The notes under the pieces are model-generated. The model had not been told where the DNA came from. It worked only from the letters and a program-made list of their open reading frames with translations, and searched no databases. From Treponema sp. (lineage in GTDB: Bacteria > Spirochaetota > Spirochaetia > Treponematales > Treponemataceae): 14,314 bases of DNA. The translations under genes were made by a program, and so were the position numbers. Shown here piece after piece: positions 1 through 8,259 of this stretch (its first letter is position 1; each line of letters begins with the position of its first letter). The stretch lies in assembly GCA_024691105.1 (NCBI GenBank), contig JAILNY010000144.1, forward strand, positions 1 to 14,314, in the 5' to 3' direction.

Positions 1-288
1 TGCTATTCACCAAATCCATTGTATGGCAAATGGGCAGATGCAAAAGGTAACCAGATTACATTCAACCCGGACTTAACCTACAGTGCAAAGATTAAGGACT
101 CGTCACTTAATGAATTTAACTACGAAGGCGGTTACAATGTAATCGAAAACGTAATCGTATTTACAAGAAGCACTGGTACAACAGTTCTTACAGAATGGGA
201 TATTCGTGGTGCAATTCTGTACTTAAGCTGGCGTACTGACAGTGGTGATGATCTTGTAACTCTTTCTCTCTATCACACAGCAAAATAG
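1..288 (+). CDS. 3' end of a probable lipoprotein gene (5' truncated)
   Basis: The frame is open from the first base of the window and ends at the TAG at 286-288, so the start lies outside. The first visible residue is a cysteine followed by YSPNPLYGKW. That is what the mature N-terminus of a bacterial lipoprotein would look like if this is the lipobox cysteine, but the signal peptide needed to prove it is missing. The remaining 96 residues are rich in Gly, Thr, Tyr and alternating polar/hydrophobic strands (GKWADAKGN, LTYSAKI, IVFTRSTGTTVLTEWDI), suggesting a small lipocalin-like beta-barrel or beta-sandwich. The next gene starts 11 nt downstream on the same strand, so the two are probably cotranscribed. 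Function is unknown. The coding call is firm; the lipoprotein call is inference. Confidence 0.7.
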   Translation, partial: CYSPNPLYGKWADAKGNQITFNPDLTYSAKIKDSSLNEFNYEGGYNVIENVIVFTRSTGTTVLTEWDIRGAILYLSWRTDSGDDLVTLSLYHTAK

Positions 289-299
289 GACGGCAGATA

Positions 300-1163
300 A
301 TGACACTTACAAAAAAAGTAAAAATCTTTTCGCTCTGTGTTGCAACGGCCATTTTTACTGCATCGCTTTTTGCACAAAACGCAGATACCGAAAAGCTTGT
401 TAAGCCGGAAAAGCCGTATGACAAAGATGCTCCATACGTAATGAGCAGCTGGGGATTTTCGTGGTCACGAGTTACAAGACTTCAGCTTCAGACAACACGC
501 AGCAATTTTGTCTGGCAGGATGATATGCTCGGCTTATTCTATGCAGCGCACACAGGAAACCTTCCTGTAAACATTTACGGCAAAATTACTGTAATGTATC
601 CGTATCACTACGAGTTTAACAAAGTTGAACAAAAGGCAAAGCAGACAATTCTTTATGCTGCAGACCTTACCGCAGGTCCAATCTGGACAATTCCACTTTG
701 GGAAATTGCCAAACTTGACCTTGCGCCAGTTGTTCACTTAAGATACCAGCTTTCAGACAAGTATCATCACTTTGATCTTGGCTTTGGTGTTTTTGCATCA
801 TTTGAGTTTCCGATTACAAAGACCTTTACGGTTTTATTAAACGGTGGCTTTACTTATGACTTGGGCAACCTTGGAACAAACAGCCGCATGCAGCCATACA
901 ACCATGTATGGACCTACAATGCAGATCTCGGTTTTAGAATTTCTAAGCGTGGTAAAAACTCATTCAGCTACGTAAAAACCAAGTCTGAACTTGAAGAAGC
1001 AAAGCTCAAAGCTCAGGAACGAAAAGAAGAATCCGCTCGAAAGAGAGAACAAAAAAAGCAGGAAGCTCTTCTTAAAAAACAGGAGCGTGCTAAAGCTAAA
1101 GCTCAGTACAAGGAAGATATGGCTGAATACAAACGCAAAAAGGCCGAACAAAAGAAAAAATAA
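300..1163 (+). CDS. Exported beta-rich (probably outer-membrane) protein with basic coiled-coil tail
   Basis: A 287-residue protein of unknown function. Residues 1-25 form a signal peptide: basic MTLTKKVK, a hydrophobic core, and a likely cleavage after LFA before Gln26. Residues 45-225 are rich in aromatic residues and alternating hydrophobic/polar strands with Gly-rich turns (DLGFGVFASFEF, NGGFTYDLGNLG, TYNADLGFRI), typical of a small treponemal outer-membrane beta-barrel. From about residue 228 to the end the composition changes abruptly to Lys/Glu/Arg/Ala/Gln (SELEEAKLKAQ, KKQEALLKKQ), a strongly charged helix or coiled coil. Most barrels end on a strand with a terminal aromatic residue, so this 60-residue tail is unusual and would be expected in the periplasm. 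An AGGA at 287-290, overlapping the upstream stop, supports the ATG at 300. The gene ends at two opposed terminators. Confidence 0.75.
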   Translation: MTLTKKVKIFSLCVATAIFTASLFAQNADTEKLVKPEKPYDKDAPYVMSSWGFSWSRVTRLQLQTTRSNFVWQDDMLGLFYAAHTGNLPVNIYGKITVMYPYHYEFNKVEQKAKQTILYAADLTAGPIWTIPLWEIAKLDLAPVVHLRYQLSDKYHHFDLGFGVFASFEFPITKTFTVLLNGGFTYDLGNLGTNSRMQPYNHVWTYNADLGFRISKRGKNSFSYVKTKSELEEAKLKAQERKEESARKREQKKQEALLKKQERAKAKAQYKEDMAEYKRKKAEQKKK

Positions 1164-1169
1164 TTGCGC

Positions 1170-1204
1170 AAAAAAAAGCGCGGTCTCAATAAAGAGACTC
1201 GCGC
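1170..1204 (-). terminator. Intrinsic terminator of the leftward gene cluster
   Basis: Read on the minus strand, a ten-base-pair GC-rich stem (1194-1204 pairing with 1178-1187, one bulged base at 1199, six-base loop 1188-1193) is followed at once by eight T (complement of the A run 1170-1177). It lies 40 nt past the stop of the hybrid kinase gene, so it would end the leftward operon. Confidence 0.8.
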
Positions 1205-1216
1205 GTCATTTGACAC

Positions 1217-1245
1217 AGCGGATCCAATCGGGTCCGCTTTTTTTT
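1217..1245 (+). terminator. Intrinsic terminator of the rightward exported-protein genes
   Basis: Nine-base-pair stem AGCGGATCC / GGGTCCGCT (1217-1225 with 1230-1238, one T-G pair) with loop AATC, followed by a T run 1238-1245. The T run overlaps the complement of the kinase stop codon (1244-1246). It faces the rightward genes at 1-1163. Confidence 0.85.
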
Positions 1246-4200
1246 AACTTCCAATATATTCCTTAATCGTATTAATCATCTTTTCAGTTTCAATAGGCTT
1301 TGCAATGTGAGTATTCATTCCCGCTTCAAGACAGCGCTCAATATCTTCTGTAAACGCATTTGCAGTCATCGCGATAATCGGAATCTCTTTTGCATCCTCG
1401 CGCTCAAGCGTGCGCAAAAGATGAGTCGCCTGAAGTCCGTCCATTACCGGCATCATTACGTCCATGAGGATAATATCGTAATAATGCAGACCCTTTTCGC
1501 TGAACATATTCAAAGACTCAAGTCCGTTTCCGGCAATTTCAACTTCCATTCCTTCGTTCATCAAAAGACGAGATGCAATTTCCTGATTCAATTCATTATC
1601 TTCAACCAAAAGAACACGCTTACCTTTTACAGAACGCGATGCAATATCAGATGTACCGTTTGCTCCGCTAATCTTTTCTGCGCCCATTGTAGCAGCACCA
1701 CTATCGCCGCCGGCAGTAGACTCAAGCGTTTCAATATCCATCTTAATTGTAAACTCAGTTCCTTCGCCCGGCGCGCTGACACATTCAATCGTACCGCCCA
1801 TAAGACGCACAAGATTATGAACAATCGCAAGCCCAAGACCTGTTCCCACTTTGTTAACCGAGTTACTATCCTGCGTAAACGCATCATACATAATCTTCTG
1901 AAACTCTTTTGTCATTCCCGCGCCTGTATCACGGATTATAATTGTCGAATGAAGAATTCCATTTTCGCCATCAGCAGAATCCAGCAAAAACTCAATGCGG
2001 CCACCGCTTGGTGTAAACTTTGACGCATTAGAAATTAAGTTCATAGCAATCTGCTGAATATGCAGACGGTCAACATTTATCATAAAGTCTCTGTAGTCAT
2101 CAGGTTTTCTGTTGCAGTAGAACGTAATTCCATTTTTATCACACATTACATGTGACAATGTAATAATTGTTTCAAGAATATCGCCAAAAGCAACAGGCGT
2201 CTTTCTGATTTCAAGCTTACCACTTTCAATCTTTGACATATCAAGAATATCATTCAAAAGACCAAGCATGTACGAACTTGAAGAACGGATTTTATTTATA
2301 TCACGTTCAAGCGCTTCTTTATCATCAAGCTCTTTACTTGCAAGCTCGGCAATACCCATAATTCCATTCATAGGAGTACGCAGGTCATGGCTCATGCGCG
2401 ACAAGAAGTCACTCTTTGCAAAGTTAGCACGTTCAGCCTGCTTGATTGCAAGAGCAAGCTTTTCGTTCTGTTGATTTTCCATCATTGTAATTGCAGTAAT
2501 ATCCGTGCAGACAAACAAAAGGATGTTAGAGCCTTTTTCAAGGTAGTAAACTTTTTCCTGTTTAATTTCGATTGAACCATCTTCTTTACGAGTGTGATAT
2601 GTGTAACGAAGTTCATCAGAAGTCTCAAGTCCTTTCTCAAGATTTGTGATACTAAAATCAGTTCTGATTTTTTCTTTATCCGGATCAGGAATTTTCTTCT
2701 TGATAAAGCTTGCAAGAAGATTATCATAATCTATAACATCGCCTTCCGGAATCCAGTCATCTACATAATCAGATTTATTGATGAACTGACAAACGCCCGT
2801 AACCTTATTCAACCAGAAGATATAATCAACATCTTCGTTAAGAACCATATCCTTTGTAATAGTTGCGATTGTCTGACTCGTAATATCTTTTAAGTAACAG
2901 TAAGCTTCGATATCTCCGCTTGACGGGTTGAACGCAAGTTCCATGCACAAATTAAACCAGTGTAGTGCCCCGTTCTTAAGCTTAAAACAGAATGAACATT
3001 CTTTCTGACGTGAACCATTTTTAAACGCGATAATCAATTCTTCACGATCAAGCATAGAAGCAAAGCCTTCGTTTTGACCGCGCTCAGTTATAAGCTCGCG
3101 CAAAAACTCAAGTTCATTTACCGCAGAATTTCCTTTAATGCCTTTGCCGATATCAGGAACATTTACCAGACGTTCAAGAACCTTATTCTTTGTAAGATTC
3201 AATCTTGTATAAGCCGGGTAATTCTGCTGAACAAAACTCTGATACTTCATTATACCTTCGTATTCACGTTCAGCACGTTTTTGATTTGTGACATCAGTTG
3301 CAGAACAGATTGCGCGGACAACCTTTCCGTTTTCTACCTTAAGTGCGCGGTATACAATATGCTTCCATCGCTCAGTCTGCACATTGTTGCGGATATCTTC
3401 AATTCCAATCGGAATATCAATTTCAATAGATTTTTTAATACGGCCATCTTTAAAGTCCTGGAGCATTTCTCTAAACTGCTCACGATACTCGCGCTGGATA
3501 ATTCCAGAATAGATCCATCCAAGAACAACATCATCCGTATTTATATTGAACTGATTCTTATTGAAATATTCTTTTCCATCTTTTATCTCAACTACATCCG
3601 TAGGCTTATCCATGACACGCCCAAGCGGAACATCGTCTTCAACCGATTCAAGTTCTTCAAGATTTTCTGCAGAATCAGATTCACCAATTTCATCATTATG
3701 CAGCTCTTTAGAAAAGTCACATTCCCAGTAAACAGTTTCACTCTGGTCCATTACCGCATGCAGCATCTTACGGTTTTCCTGAAGCATTTCTTCAAGCTTT
3801 TCTTTTTTATGAATCTGAACGATAAAGCAAATCAAAAAGCTTAGGCTTACTAAAAAAAGGAATGCCGTAATAACAATCCAGGTTTTACGCGGTTTAGAAA
3901 AACTGTCATCATCGTTTGCATAAACCGTGTCGTTAGGAAGCTGTATTTTTTTAAGATTGAATTTTTTCATAACCGCCCAGTCAAAATAATACTGAGCAGG
4001 ACTGTCAGAGCTTACATTAATATATTTTGGATTAAGTCCGCTGATAACTTCTTCTATAAGTTTACCGGCACGACGTCCCATAGTCTCATAGCAGGTAAAA
4101 TATCCGCCGAGAGAACCTTCAAACATACTCGAATACGAACAAGACAAAATCGGGATCTTATTTGCAGAACAGCAGTCCGCTATAAAACCGTAACCGCTGA

Positions 4201-4945
4201 ACAAAGGACCGTCTATCGTATCTCTTGCCGAAAGATAAAGAACAACATCACCTTCCTGTGCATCCTTTAACTTTGACCTTATACTTACCAGCGTCAAATT
4301 AGAAGTGTTTATCTGTGTAAATGAAATTCCCTTAAAACGCATCTTTAAATCATCAAACATCTGACGGCCGATTGTACCCGCAAAGGAATTATCCGAAACA
4401 AGATAAATATGTTTTAAATCCGGGAAAAGACTTTTTGCAAGAAGAATATTCTCGTCAAAATAAAGAACCTCTTTTATACCAGTAACGTTGTCATACATAA
4501 GACCGCGGCGAATCATCTCCGGGTCAACAACTCCGGCAAAAACTACAGGCTTATCTGCAAAAAGTTCATCATGATAATCAAGCAAAAAATTAAAAGCATC
4601 ATCACCAGAAATTACATACGCATCAAAATTATTGTCGCCGATATAATCTTTTATACGCTTATAAAAATCTTTTGTTTCAAGCTTACCGTCTGAATGCTCT
4701 GTTTCAAAAAACTGCGCACTTACCTTGCAGTTTTCTTTTAATACAGATTTAAGTCCTTTAAGCTGAACTTCATTTGCATACAAGTCAGGTTCACCTGAAC
4801 CGATAAAAAGAACCCGCGACTGCGGCTGAAAATTTATGGCAGAAAGATTTGAACAAAATGCAAAAGCTGCAACAACAGCGCACACAATACTGCGCTTAAA
4901 AGAAAAGATAAACTTAGCTGTAAAATGCTTTAAACTCTTTACCAT
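1244..4945 (-). CDS. Hybrid sensor histidine kinase with ABC-type periplasmic binding domain
   Basis: A 1233-residue membrane sensor. Residues 15-36 look like a signal peptide or signal anchor. Residues about 42-335 resemble ABC-type (TrpX/PF04392-like) substrate-binding proteins (SRVLFIGSG, DAYVISGDDAF, PVVFAGVVDPEM, MGRRAGKLIEEV), implying sensing of a periplasmic small molecule. A transmembrane helix spans 356-378. PAS-like domains follow (about 385-555, 575-690 and 700-820), with PAC-like ends such as ICSATDVTNQKRA. The kinase core has phosphoacceptor His853 in SHDLRTPMNG, N-box Asn969/Asn973, G1 DTGAG at 1006 and G2 GTGLGLA at 1034. A Gly/Ala/Ser linker leads to a receiver domain with Glu1115/Asp1116, phosphoacceptor Asp1162, Thr1194 and Lys1216. 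All catalytic residues are present. There is no HPt domain, so phosphate must pass to a partner elsewhere. It lies 18 nt after the cyclase gene and in the same frame. Its only ribosome-binding candidate, AGGA, is 13 nt from the ATG, so translational coupling is likely. The ligand is unknown. Confidence 0.93.
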   Translation of the reverse strand: MVKSLKHFTAKFIFSFKRSIVCAVVAAFAFCSNLSAINFQPQSRVLFIGSGEPDLYANEVQLKGLKSVLKENCKVSAQFFETEHSDGKLETKDFYKRIKDYIGDNNFDAYVISGDDAFNFLLDYHDELFADKPVVFAGVVDPEMIRRGLMYDNVTGIKEVLYFDENILLAKSLFPDLKHIYLVSDNSFAGTIGRQMFDDLKMRFKGISFTQINTSNLTLVSIRSKLKDAQEGDVVLYLSARDTIDGPLFSGYGFIADCCSANKIPILSCSYSSMFEGSLGGYFTCYETMGRRAGKLIEEVISGLNPKYINVSSDSPAQYYFDWAVMKKFNLKKIQLPNDTVYANDDDSFSKPRKTWIVITAFLFLVSLSFLICFIVQIHKKEKLEEMLQENRKMLHAVMDQSETVYWECDFSKELHNDEIGESDSAENLEELESVEDDVPLGRVMDKPTDVVEIKDGKEYFNKNQFNINTDDVVLGWIYSGIIQREYREQFREMLQDFKDGRIKKSIEIDIPIGIEDIRNNVQTERWKHIVYRALKVENGKVVRAICSATDVTNQKRAEREYEGIMKYQSFVQQNYPAYTRLNLTKNKVLERLVNVPDIGKGIKGNSAVNELEFLRELITERGQNEGFASMLDREELIIAFKNGSRQKECSFCFKLKNGALHWFNLCMELAFNPSSGDIEAYCYLKDITSQTIATITKDMVLNEDVDYIFWLNKVTGVCQFINKSDYVDDWIPEGDVIDYDNLLASFIKKKIPDPDKEKIRTDFSITNLEKGLETSDELRYTYHTRKEDGSIEIKQEKVYYLEKGSNILLFVCTDITAITMMENQQNEKLALAIKQAERANFAKSDFLSRMSHDLRTPMNGIMGIAELASKELDDKEALERDINKIRSSSSYMLGLLNDILDMSKIESGKLEIRKTPVAFGDILETIITLSHVMCDKNGITFYCNRKPDDYRDFMINVDRLHIQQIAMNLISNASKFTPSGGRIEFLLDSADGENGILHSTIIIRDTGAGMTKEFQKIMYDAFTQDSNSVNKVGTGLGLAIVHNLVRLMGGTIECVSAPGEGTEFTIKMDIETLESTAGGDSGAATMGAEKISGANGTSDIASRSVKGKRVLLVEDNELNQEIASRLLMNEGMEVEIAGNGLESLNMFSEKGLHYYDIILMDVMMPVMDGLQATHLLRTLEREDAKEIPIIAMTANAFTEDIERCLEAGMNTHIAKPIETEKMINTIKEYIGS

Positions 4946-4963
4946 ACTAAAACATAAGTCCTG

Positions 4964-6286
4964 CTATACGATTAAATATGAATGAACTTTACCCAGCCCC
5001 TTCATCTCTACAGGACCGATGGTCTCATATTTGTACTGGTCACCAAGAATAAATCTTACGCGCTCTGAAACATTGATTCTGTCAGAAACGCCATTGCTTT
5101 CAAGGCGGGATGCAAGATTTACAGCATCGCCCCACAAATCGTAAACAAATTTCTTTTTACCAATAACGCCGGCAACAACACGACCGTTATTCACTCCAAT
5201 ACGAATATGCAGATTTACATTGTAGCGTCGGTTAAAGTCAGAAACCAGTCTGAGAACCTGACGAGCAAACTTTAACATTTCTTCACAGTTACCTTCGTAT
5301 CTGTCAGGACAGCCGGCTGCAACCATGTACGCATCACCAATAGTTTTAATCTTTTCAATTCTAAAGCCCGACAGCAAATCATCTATTTCGCTGAACAGCG
5401 CATTTAAAACTTTTACAAGTTTTGTTCCACCGACCTCAGCCGCCATCTTGGTAAAGCTTACAATATCTATGAACATAATCGTAACATCATCAAATTCTTC
5501 GTAAAAAGACTGGCTTTCATTTTCGAGCTTATCTGCAATTGTCAACGGAAGAATATTCAAAAGAAGATTTCTTGCCCGCATATTTGCCTTGTTCAATTCA
5601 TCAATCATGTTCATATCAGGATTTTCAAGAGCAAAATATGTAATAAGACAACAGATTGCAGAGCCAAGACCAACAAGCAAAAGCTGCTTGTTAAACATCT
5701 GTATAATTGCAATCAAACCTTCCATAACGGAAAACGCAATTATCGGAACAAGTCTCTTAAATTTAACTCTGCGGCAGTTAAAAAGCAGAATAAGAATTAC
5801 AAAGATAACAGACAGCGTAGAAACAACATAAACGGTGTCAGATGGAATTCCATAGGAATAAATCATCTTTCCCTGGCCGCCGTACAAAAGAGGATTAGAA
5901 AGAATGAATACACACGCAACAATAAAAATAATTCCCCAGATAACCGCTTCTACATATTTAAGCGTAAGTCTTGCCTGCGAAATCGGTTTTGTCGCTGTAT
6001 TTACAATTGCATAGATATCCATTGTAAGGATAAATCCAAGCATCGCAATCAGATAACTCTTGGACAGCACATCATTTAATAATTGAATTTCATCATCACC
6101 GGCAATGTATTTTGTAATTGTAATTACACTTGCTATATCTAGTGCAAGTTCAAAAAAAACAAAGCCCATAATAAATCTGTAAACAAGATTTGCACCCGAC
6201 GGCCATCTTTTTTTTGAGTAAAAGACAATCATCAAAACTGCAACTACTATGATTCCTGCAATCTGAAATTCAATATTATAATTCAT
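4964..6286 (-). CDS. Membrane class III adenylate cyclase with 7TM sensor region
   Basis: A 440-residue protein predicted to convert ATP to cAMP. About seven hydrophobic segments lie at 7-22, 35-57, 78-96, 113-130, 152-170, 178-197 and 202-220. They resemble the 7TM input module found on some bacterial histidine kinases (PF16927 type), including the closing ALENPDMNMIDEL. A short helix leads to the catalytic domain at about 262-440. Visible catalytic residues are metal-binding Asp274 (FIDIVSFT) and Asp318 (TIGDAYM), adenine-selecting Lys314 (KIKTIG) and Asp383 (YDLWG), and transition-state Asn390 and Arg394 (NLASR). The Lys/Asp pair points to an adenylyl, not a guanylyl, cyclase. All residues are on one chain, so it should act as a homodimer. 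GAGGA seven nt before the ATG gives a good ribosome-binding site. It sits between the AspA pair and the hybrid kinase. The signal sensed is unknown. Confidence 0.93.
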   Translation of the reverse strand: MNYNIEFQIAGIIVVAVLMIVFYSKKRWPSGANLVYRFIMGFVFFELALDIASVITITKYIAGDDEIQLLNDVLSKSYLIAMLGFILTMDIYAIVNTATKPISQARLTLKYVEAVIWGIIFIVACVFILSNPLLYGGQGKMIYSYGIPSDTVYVVSTLSVIFVILILLFNCRRVKFKRLVPIIAFSVMEGLIAIIQMFNKQLLLVGLGSAICCLITYFALENPDMNMIDELNKANMRARNLLLNILPLTIADKLENESQSFYEEFDDVTIMFIDIVSFTKMAAEVGGTKLVKVLNALFSEIDDLLSGFRIEKIKTIGDAYMVAAGCPDRYEGNCEEMLKFARQVLRLVSDFNRRYNVNLHIRIGVNNGRVVAGVIGKKKFVYDLWGDAVNLASRLESNGVSDRINVSERVRFILGDQYKYETIGPVEMKGLGKVHSYLIV

Positions 6287-6328
6287 TTGGATTTCCTCAC
6301 ACCAAGCGCTCTCTCCGTTTGCAGCTGC

Positions 6329-7255
6329 TTAGATGATCAATTTAAATACCGCCGTATGCCCATACGTCAACGGCGCTGAGTGCATAAAGAAAACTACACC
6401 AGCACATGGTGCAATAATTTCTGCTATGGTTTCACTCGTGAATGGGTCATGAATCTCTGCAAGCAAATCTCCCTTTTGAACTTCAAATCCAACCTTTACT
6501 TTTGGAATAAAAAATCCGGCCTGGAGTGTTCTTACAGGAATAACATTTTTATCTTCTTCCAGTACCTCTGATTCGTAACCGCCCAATATTTCACTATTAA
6601 TTATACCCCTGTTCTTTAAAAAAAGCAAAACAGAACGTAAAACTAAATGGGCAGAATTTCTGTCTATTCCTTCTGTCTGTGTTGAATAAAGACTGAACGC
6701 TTTTACGCCTTCAAGCTGCCAGCTGTAATTAAGCGTATGTTTTTCGTAAGGACGCGGGTCGCGCATTGCAATGTACGGCATCATAAAATCCTTGGCGGTA
6801 TCCGTGTAATCTATGCCGGTTTTCATAATGCGCACATGCGGCAAAAATGAACCAGTCATATAATAAGAAGCCAGGTGTATACCATATTCATATTCTTTAG
6901 TTACGTTGAATATTTTGTTGGTAATCATCTCTGTTGTAGAACCATTGCTGCGGCCAGGAAAAAGGCGATTCATGTCAGAGTTGTCGATTGACCAGAATTT
7001 TTTCTTTGTATTCATCGAATACGGATTGCCGCTTGGAATAACAAGGACTTCGTATCCATCGTTAAATTCTCCATTTGACTCAAGCATGCGAAGTCGCTCT
7101 ACAATACGCGATGCAATAAACTGCTGCTGAAACTCGTTTCCTCTTACAGGACCAACAATGCAGACAGACTTTTTTCCGTTGCCAAAAGAATATCCCTTTA
7201 TTCTAAAGTTATCCCGATAAAGACCGGGCATATCACAAAGACTTATCTCTTTCAT
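6329..7255 (-). CDS. AspA/AstE-family paralog lacking a zinc histidine (probable pseudoenzyme)
   Basis: A 308-residue protein of the succinylglutamate desuccinylase/aspartoacylase family (zinc carboxypeptidase fold). The family HGxE zinc motif reads RGNE here (Arg38, Glu41), so the first zinc ligand is lost. The later ligand histidine is kept (His127 in YGIHLAS), as are NPYS at 77-80 and DMNRLFPG at 94-101. Where the family has an acidic catalytic residue, the aligned stretch reads VKAFSLYSTQTEG, and the residue is not clearly conserved. The C-terminal part (about 245-308) keeps the lipoyl-like beta-sandwich of the family (VGFEVQKGDLLAEIHDP). The start overlaps the stop of the intact paralog as ATGA, with GGGAGA eight nt upstream, so the pair is translationally coupled. 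A regulatory or dimerising subunit is the likeliest role. A changed metal site or other chemistry is possible. Confidence 0.85.
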   Translation of the reverse strand: MKEISLCDMPGLYRDNFRIKGYSFGNGKKSVCIVGPVRGNEFQQQFIASRIVERLRMLESNGEFNDGYEVLVIPSGNPYSMNTKKKFWSIDNSDMNRLFPGRSNGSTTEMITNKIFNVTKEYEYGIHLASYYMTGSFLPHVRIMKTGIDYTDTAKDFMMPYIAMRDPRPYEKHTLNYSWQLEGVKAFSLYSTQTEGIDRNSAHLVLRSVLLFLKNRGIINSEILGGYESEVLEEDKNVIPVRTLQAGFFIPKVKVGFEVQKGDLLAEIHDPFTSETIAEIIAPCAGVVFFMHSAPLTYGHTAVFKLII

Positions 7256-8211
7256 TTAAATATTCTCCCTATAAGTGAACCAACTTCTACAACCGGATAC
7301 TCTCTGATTGTAAAAAGTAATCCTGCTTCCGGCGCACGAATTTCCTGCTTAACAACTCCTTCAAGCGGATCTATAACCTTTCCCAAAAGATGACCCTTTT
7401 CTACCTGCGTTCCACATTCAACATAACGCACAAACATTCCGGCGCAGTCAGAAACCATAATTTCGATTGACTCTTTATTTTCTGCATAAACAGAATTCTT
7501 TGTCGGCATAACAGGACCAGTCCAGATTCCAAGCTCTTTCATCAAAGCAAAAAGGCCGTCTGTTACTGCAACGCTGTACTCTTTTGTACATGCCATCGCA
7601 ATACCCATGTCAATTACAACTGCATCAATGCCGGCCGCATTAAGTTCATAGGCAAGTGAACTTTCCTGCACCGAAGAACTGTCGTAAGCCCAGATTAAAT
7701 CAAGATTCATAACACGGCATTTATCGATAAGCTTTTCCTTAAATGCATTCGGGATTCTTACCTGCGGAAGCTCACGGATAAAGATGCTTGATGCGTGAAT
7801 ATCGACTACAAAATTTGAATCCGATAATTCCTGCATTATGTTTGAAGCAATGTATTCTGTCATTGTTCCATCAGAAAATCCCGGGAAAGTTTTATTCATA
7901 TCAATGTCAAAGGCAGGAATTGTTCGCGTAATTGAATCAATTCCAAGTGGATTTAAGGCAGGATAAATATCAACGATGCCGGTTAAAAATTCAGGATGCT
8001 CTTTTATACGACGCTGAACTTCGTAACAGACAAGCTGACCTTCAAGTTCATCACCGTGGATTCCCGTAACGATGCTCATCTTTTTTTTGCCTTCAGCCTT
8101 TGCCTGTTCTTCTGCCTGCTCTTTCTTTGATGAATCATAACAAAGCGTGTTTTTCTTTATCAGTAATTTTTCATCAATCGGAAGATCTATACTCACAACT
8201 GTTTTTATCAT
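7252..8211 (-). CDS. AspA/AstE-family zinc hydrolase (succinylglutamate desuccinylase/aspartoacylase-like)
   Basis: A 319-residue protein of the family that cleaves N-acyl amino acids such as N-succinylglutamate or N-acetylaspartate. The zinc site looks complete: His52 and Glu55 in GIHGDE, and His139 in VVDIHAS. Family features NPLG at 87-90, Arg96, DMNKTFPG at 104-111 and a C-terminal lipoyl-like domain (about 250-319, CGTQVEKGHLLGKVIDP) are present. The position of the usual catalytic glutamate (E in a VELG-like motif) appears as Asp201 in VVIDMG, a conservative change whose effect cannot be judged here. No signal peptide is seen, so it is cytoplasmic. AGGAGG five nt before the ATG is the strongest ribosome-binding site in the cluster. 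It follows the helicase partner gene by 48 nt and overlaps the degenerate paralog by 4 nt. Substrate is unknown; no arginine-degradation gene is nearby to support AstE itself. Confidence 0.87.
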   Translation of the reverse strand: MIKTVVSIDLPIDEKLLIKKNTLCYDSSKKEQAEEQAKAEGKKKMSIVTGIHGDELEGQLVCYEVQRRIKEHPEFLTGIVDIYPALNPLGIDSITRTIPAFDIDMNKTFPGFSDGTMTEYIASNIMQELSDSNFVVDIHASSIFIRELPQVRIPNAFKEKLIDKCRVMNLDLIWAYDSSSVQESSLAYELNAAGIDAVVIDMGIAMACTKEYSVAVTDGLFALMKELGIWTGPVMPTKNSVYAENKESIEIMVSDCAGMFVRYVECGTQVEKGHLLGKVIDPLEGVVKQEIRAPEAGLLFTIREYPVVEVGSLIGRIFK

Positions 8212-8259
8212 CTATGCCTCCTGTAATTTTTTGCGCAATTCATTCCGCTTTACGCTGTT

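Noticed and set aside
1307..2023. A 238-codon rightward open frame
   Set aside because: It is antisense to the well-supported kinase core and receiver domain. Its product is rich in Cys, His, Arg and Asn with no domain-like pattern.
3074..3844. A 256-codon rightward open frame
   Set aside because: It is antisense to the PAS region of the kinase, with a Phe/Ile/Asn/Arg-rich product and no plausible start signal.
6321..6328. GCAGCTGC palindrome between the second AspA-like gene and the cyclase gene
   Set aside because: It is too short for a terminator, with no T run. Treated as chance.
8231..8238. TTGCGCAA palindrome in the 48-nt gap, also found at 1164-1171
   Set aside because: An eight-base palindrome seen twice in 14 kb is close to what chance allows. 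No T run or operator-like context follows in the gap.
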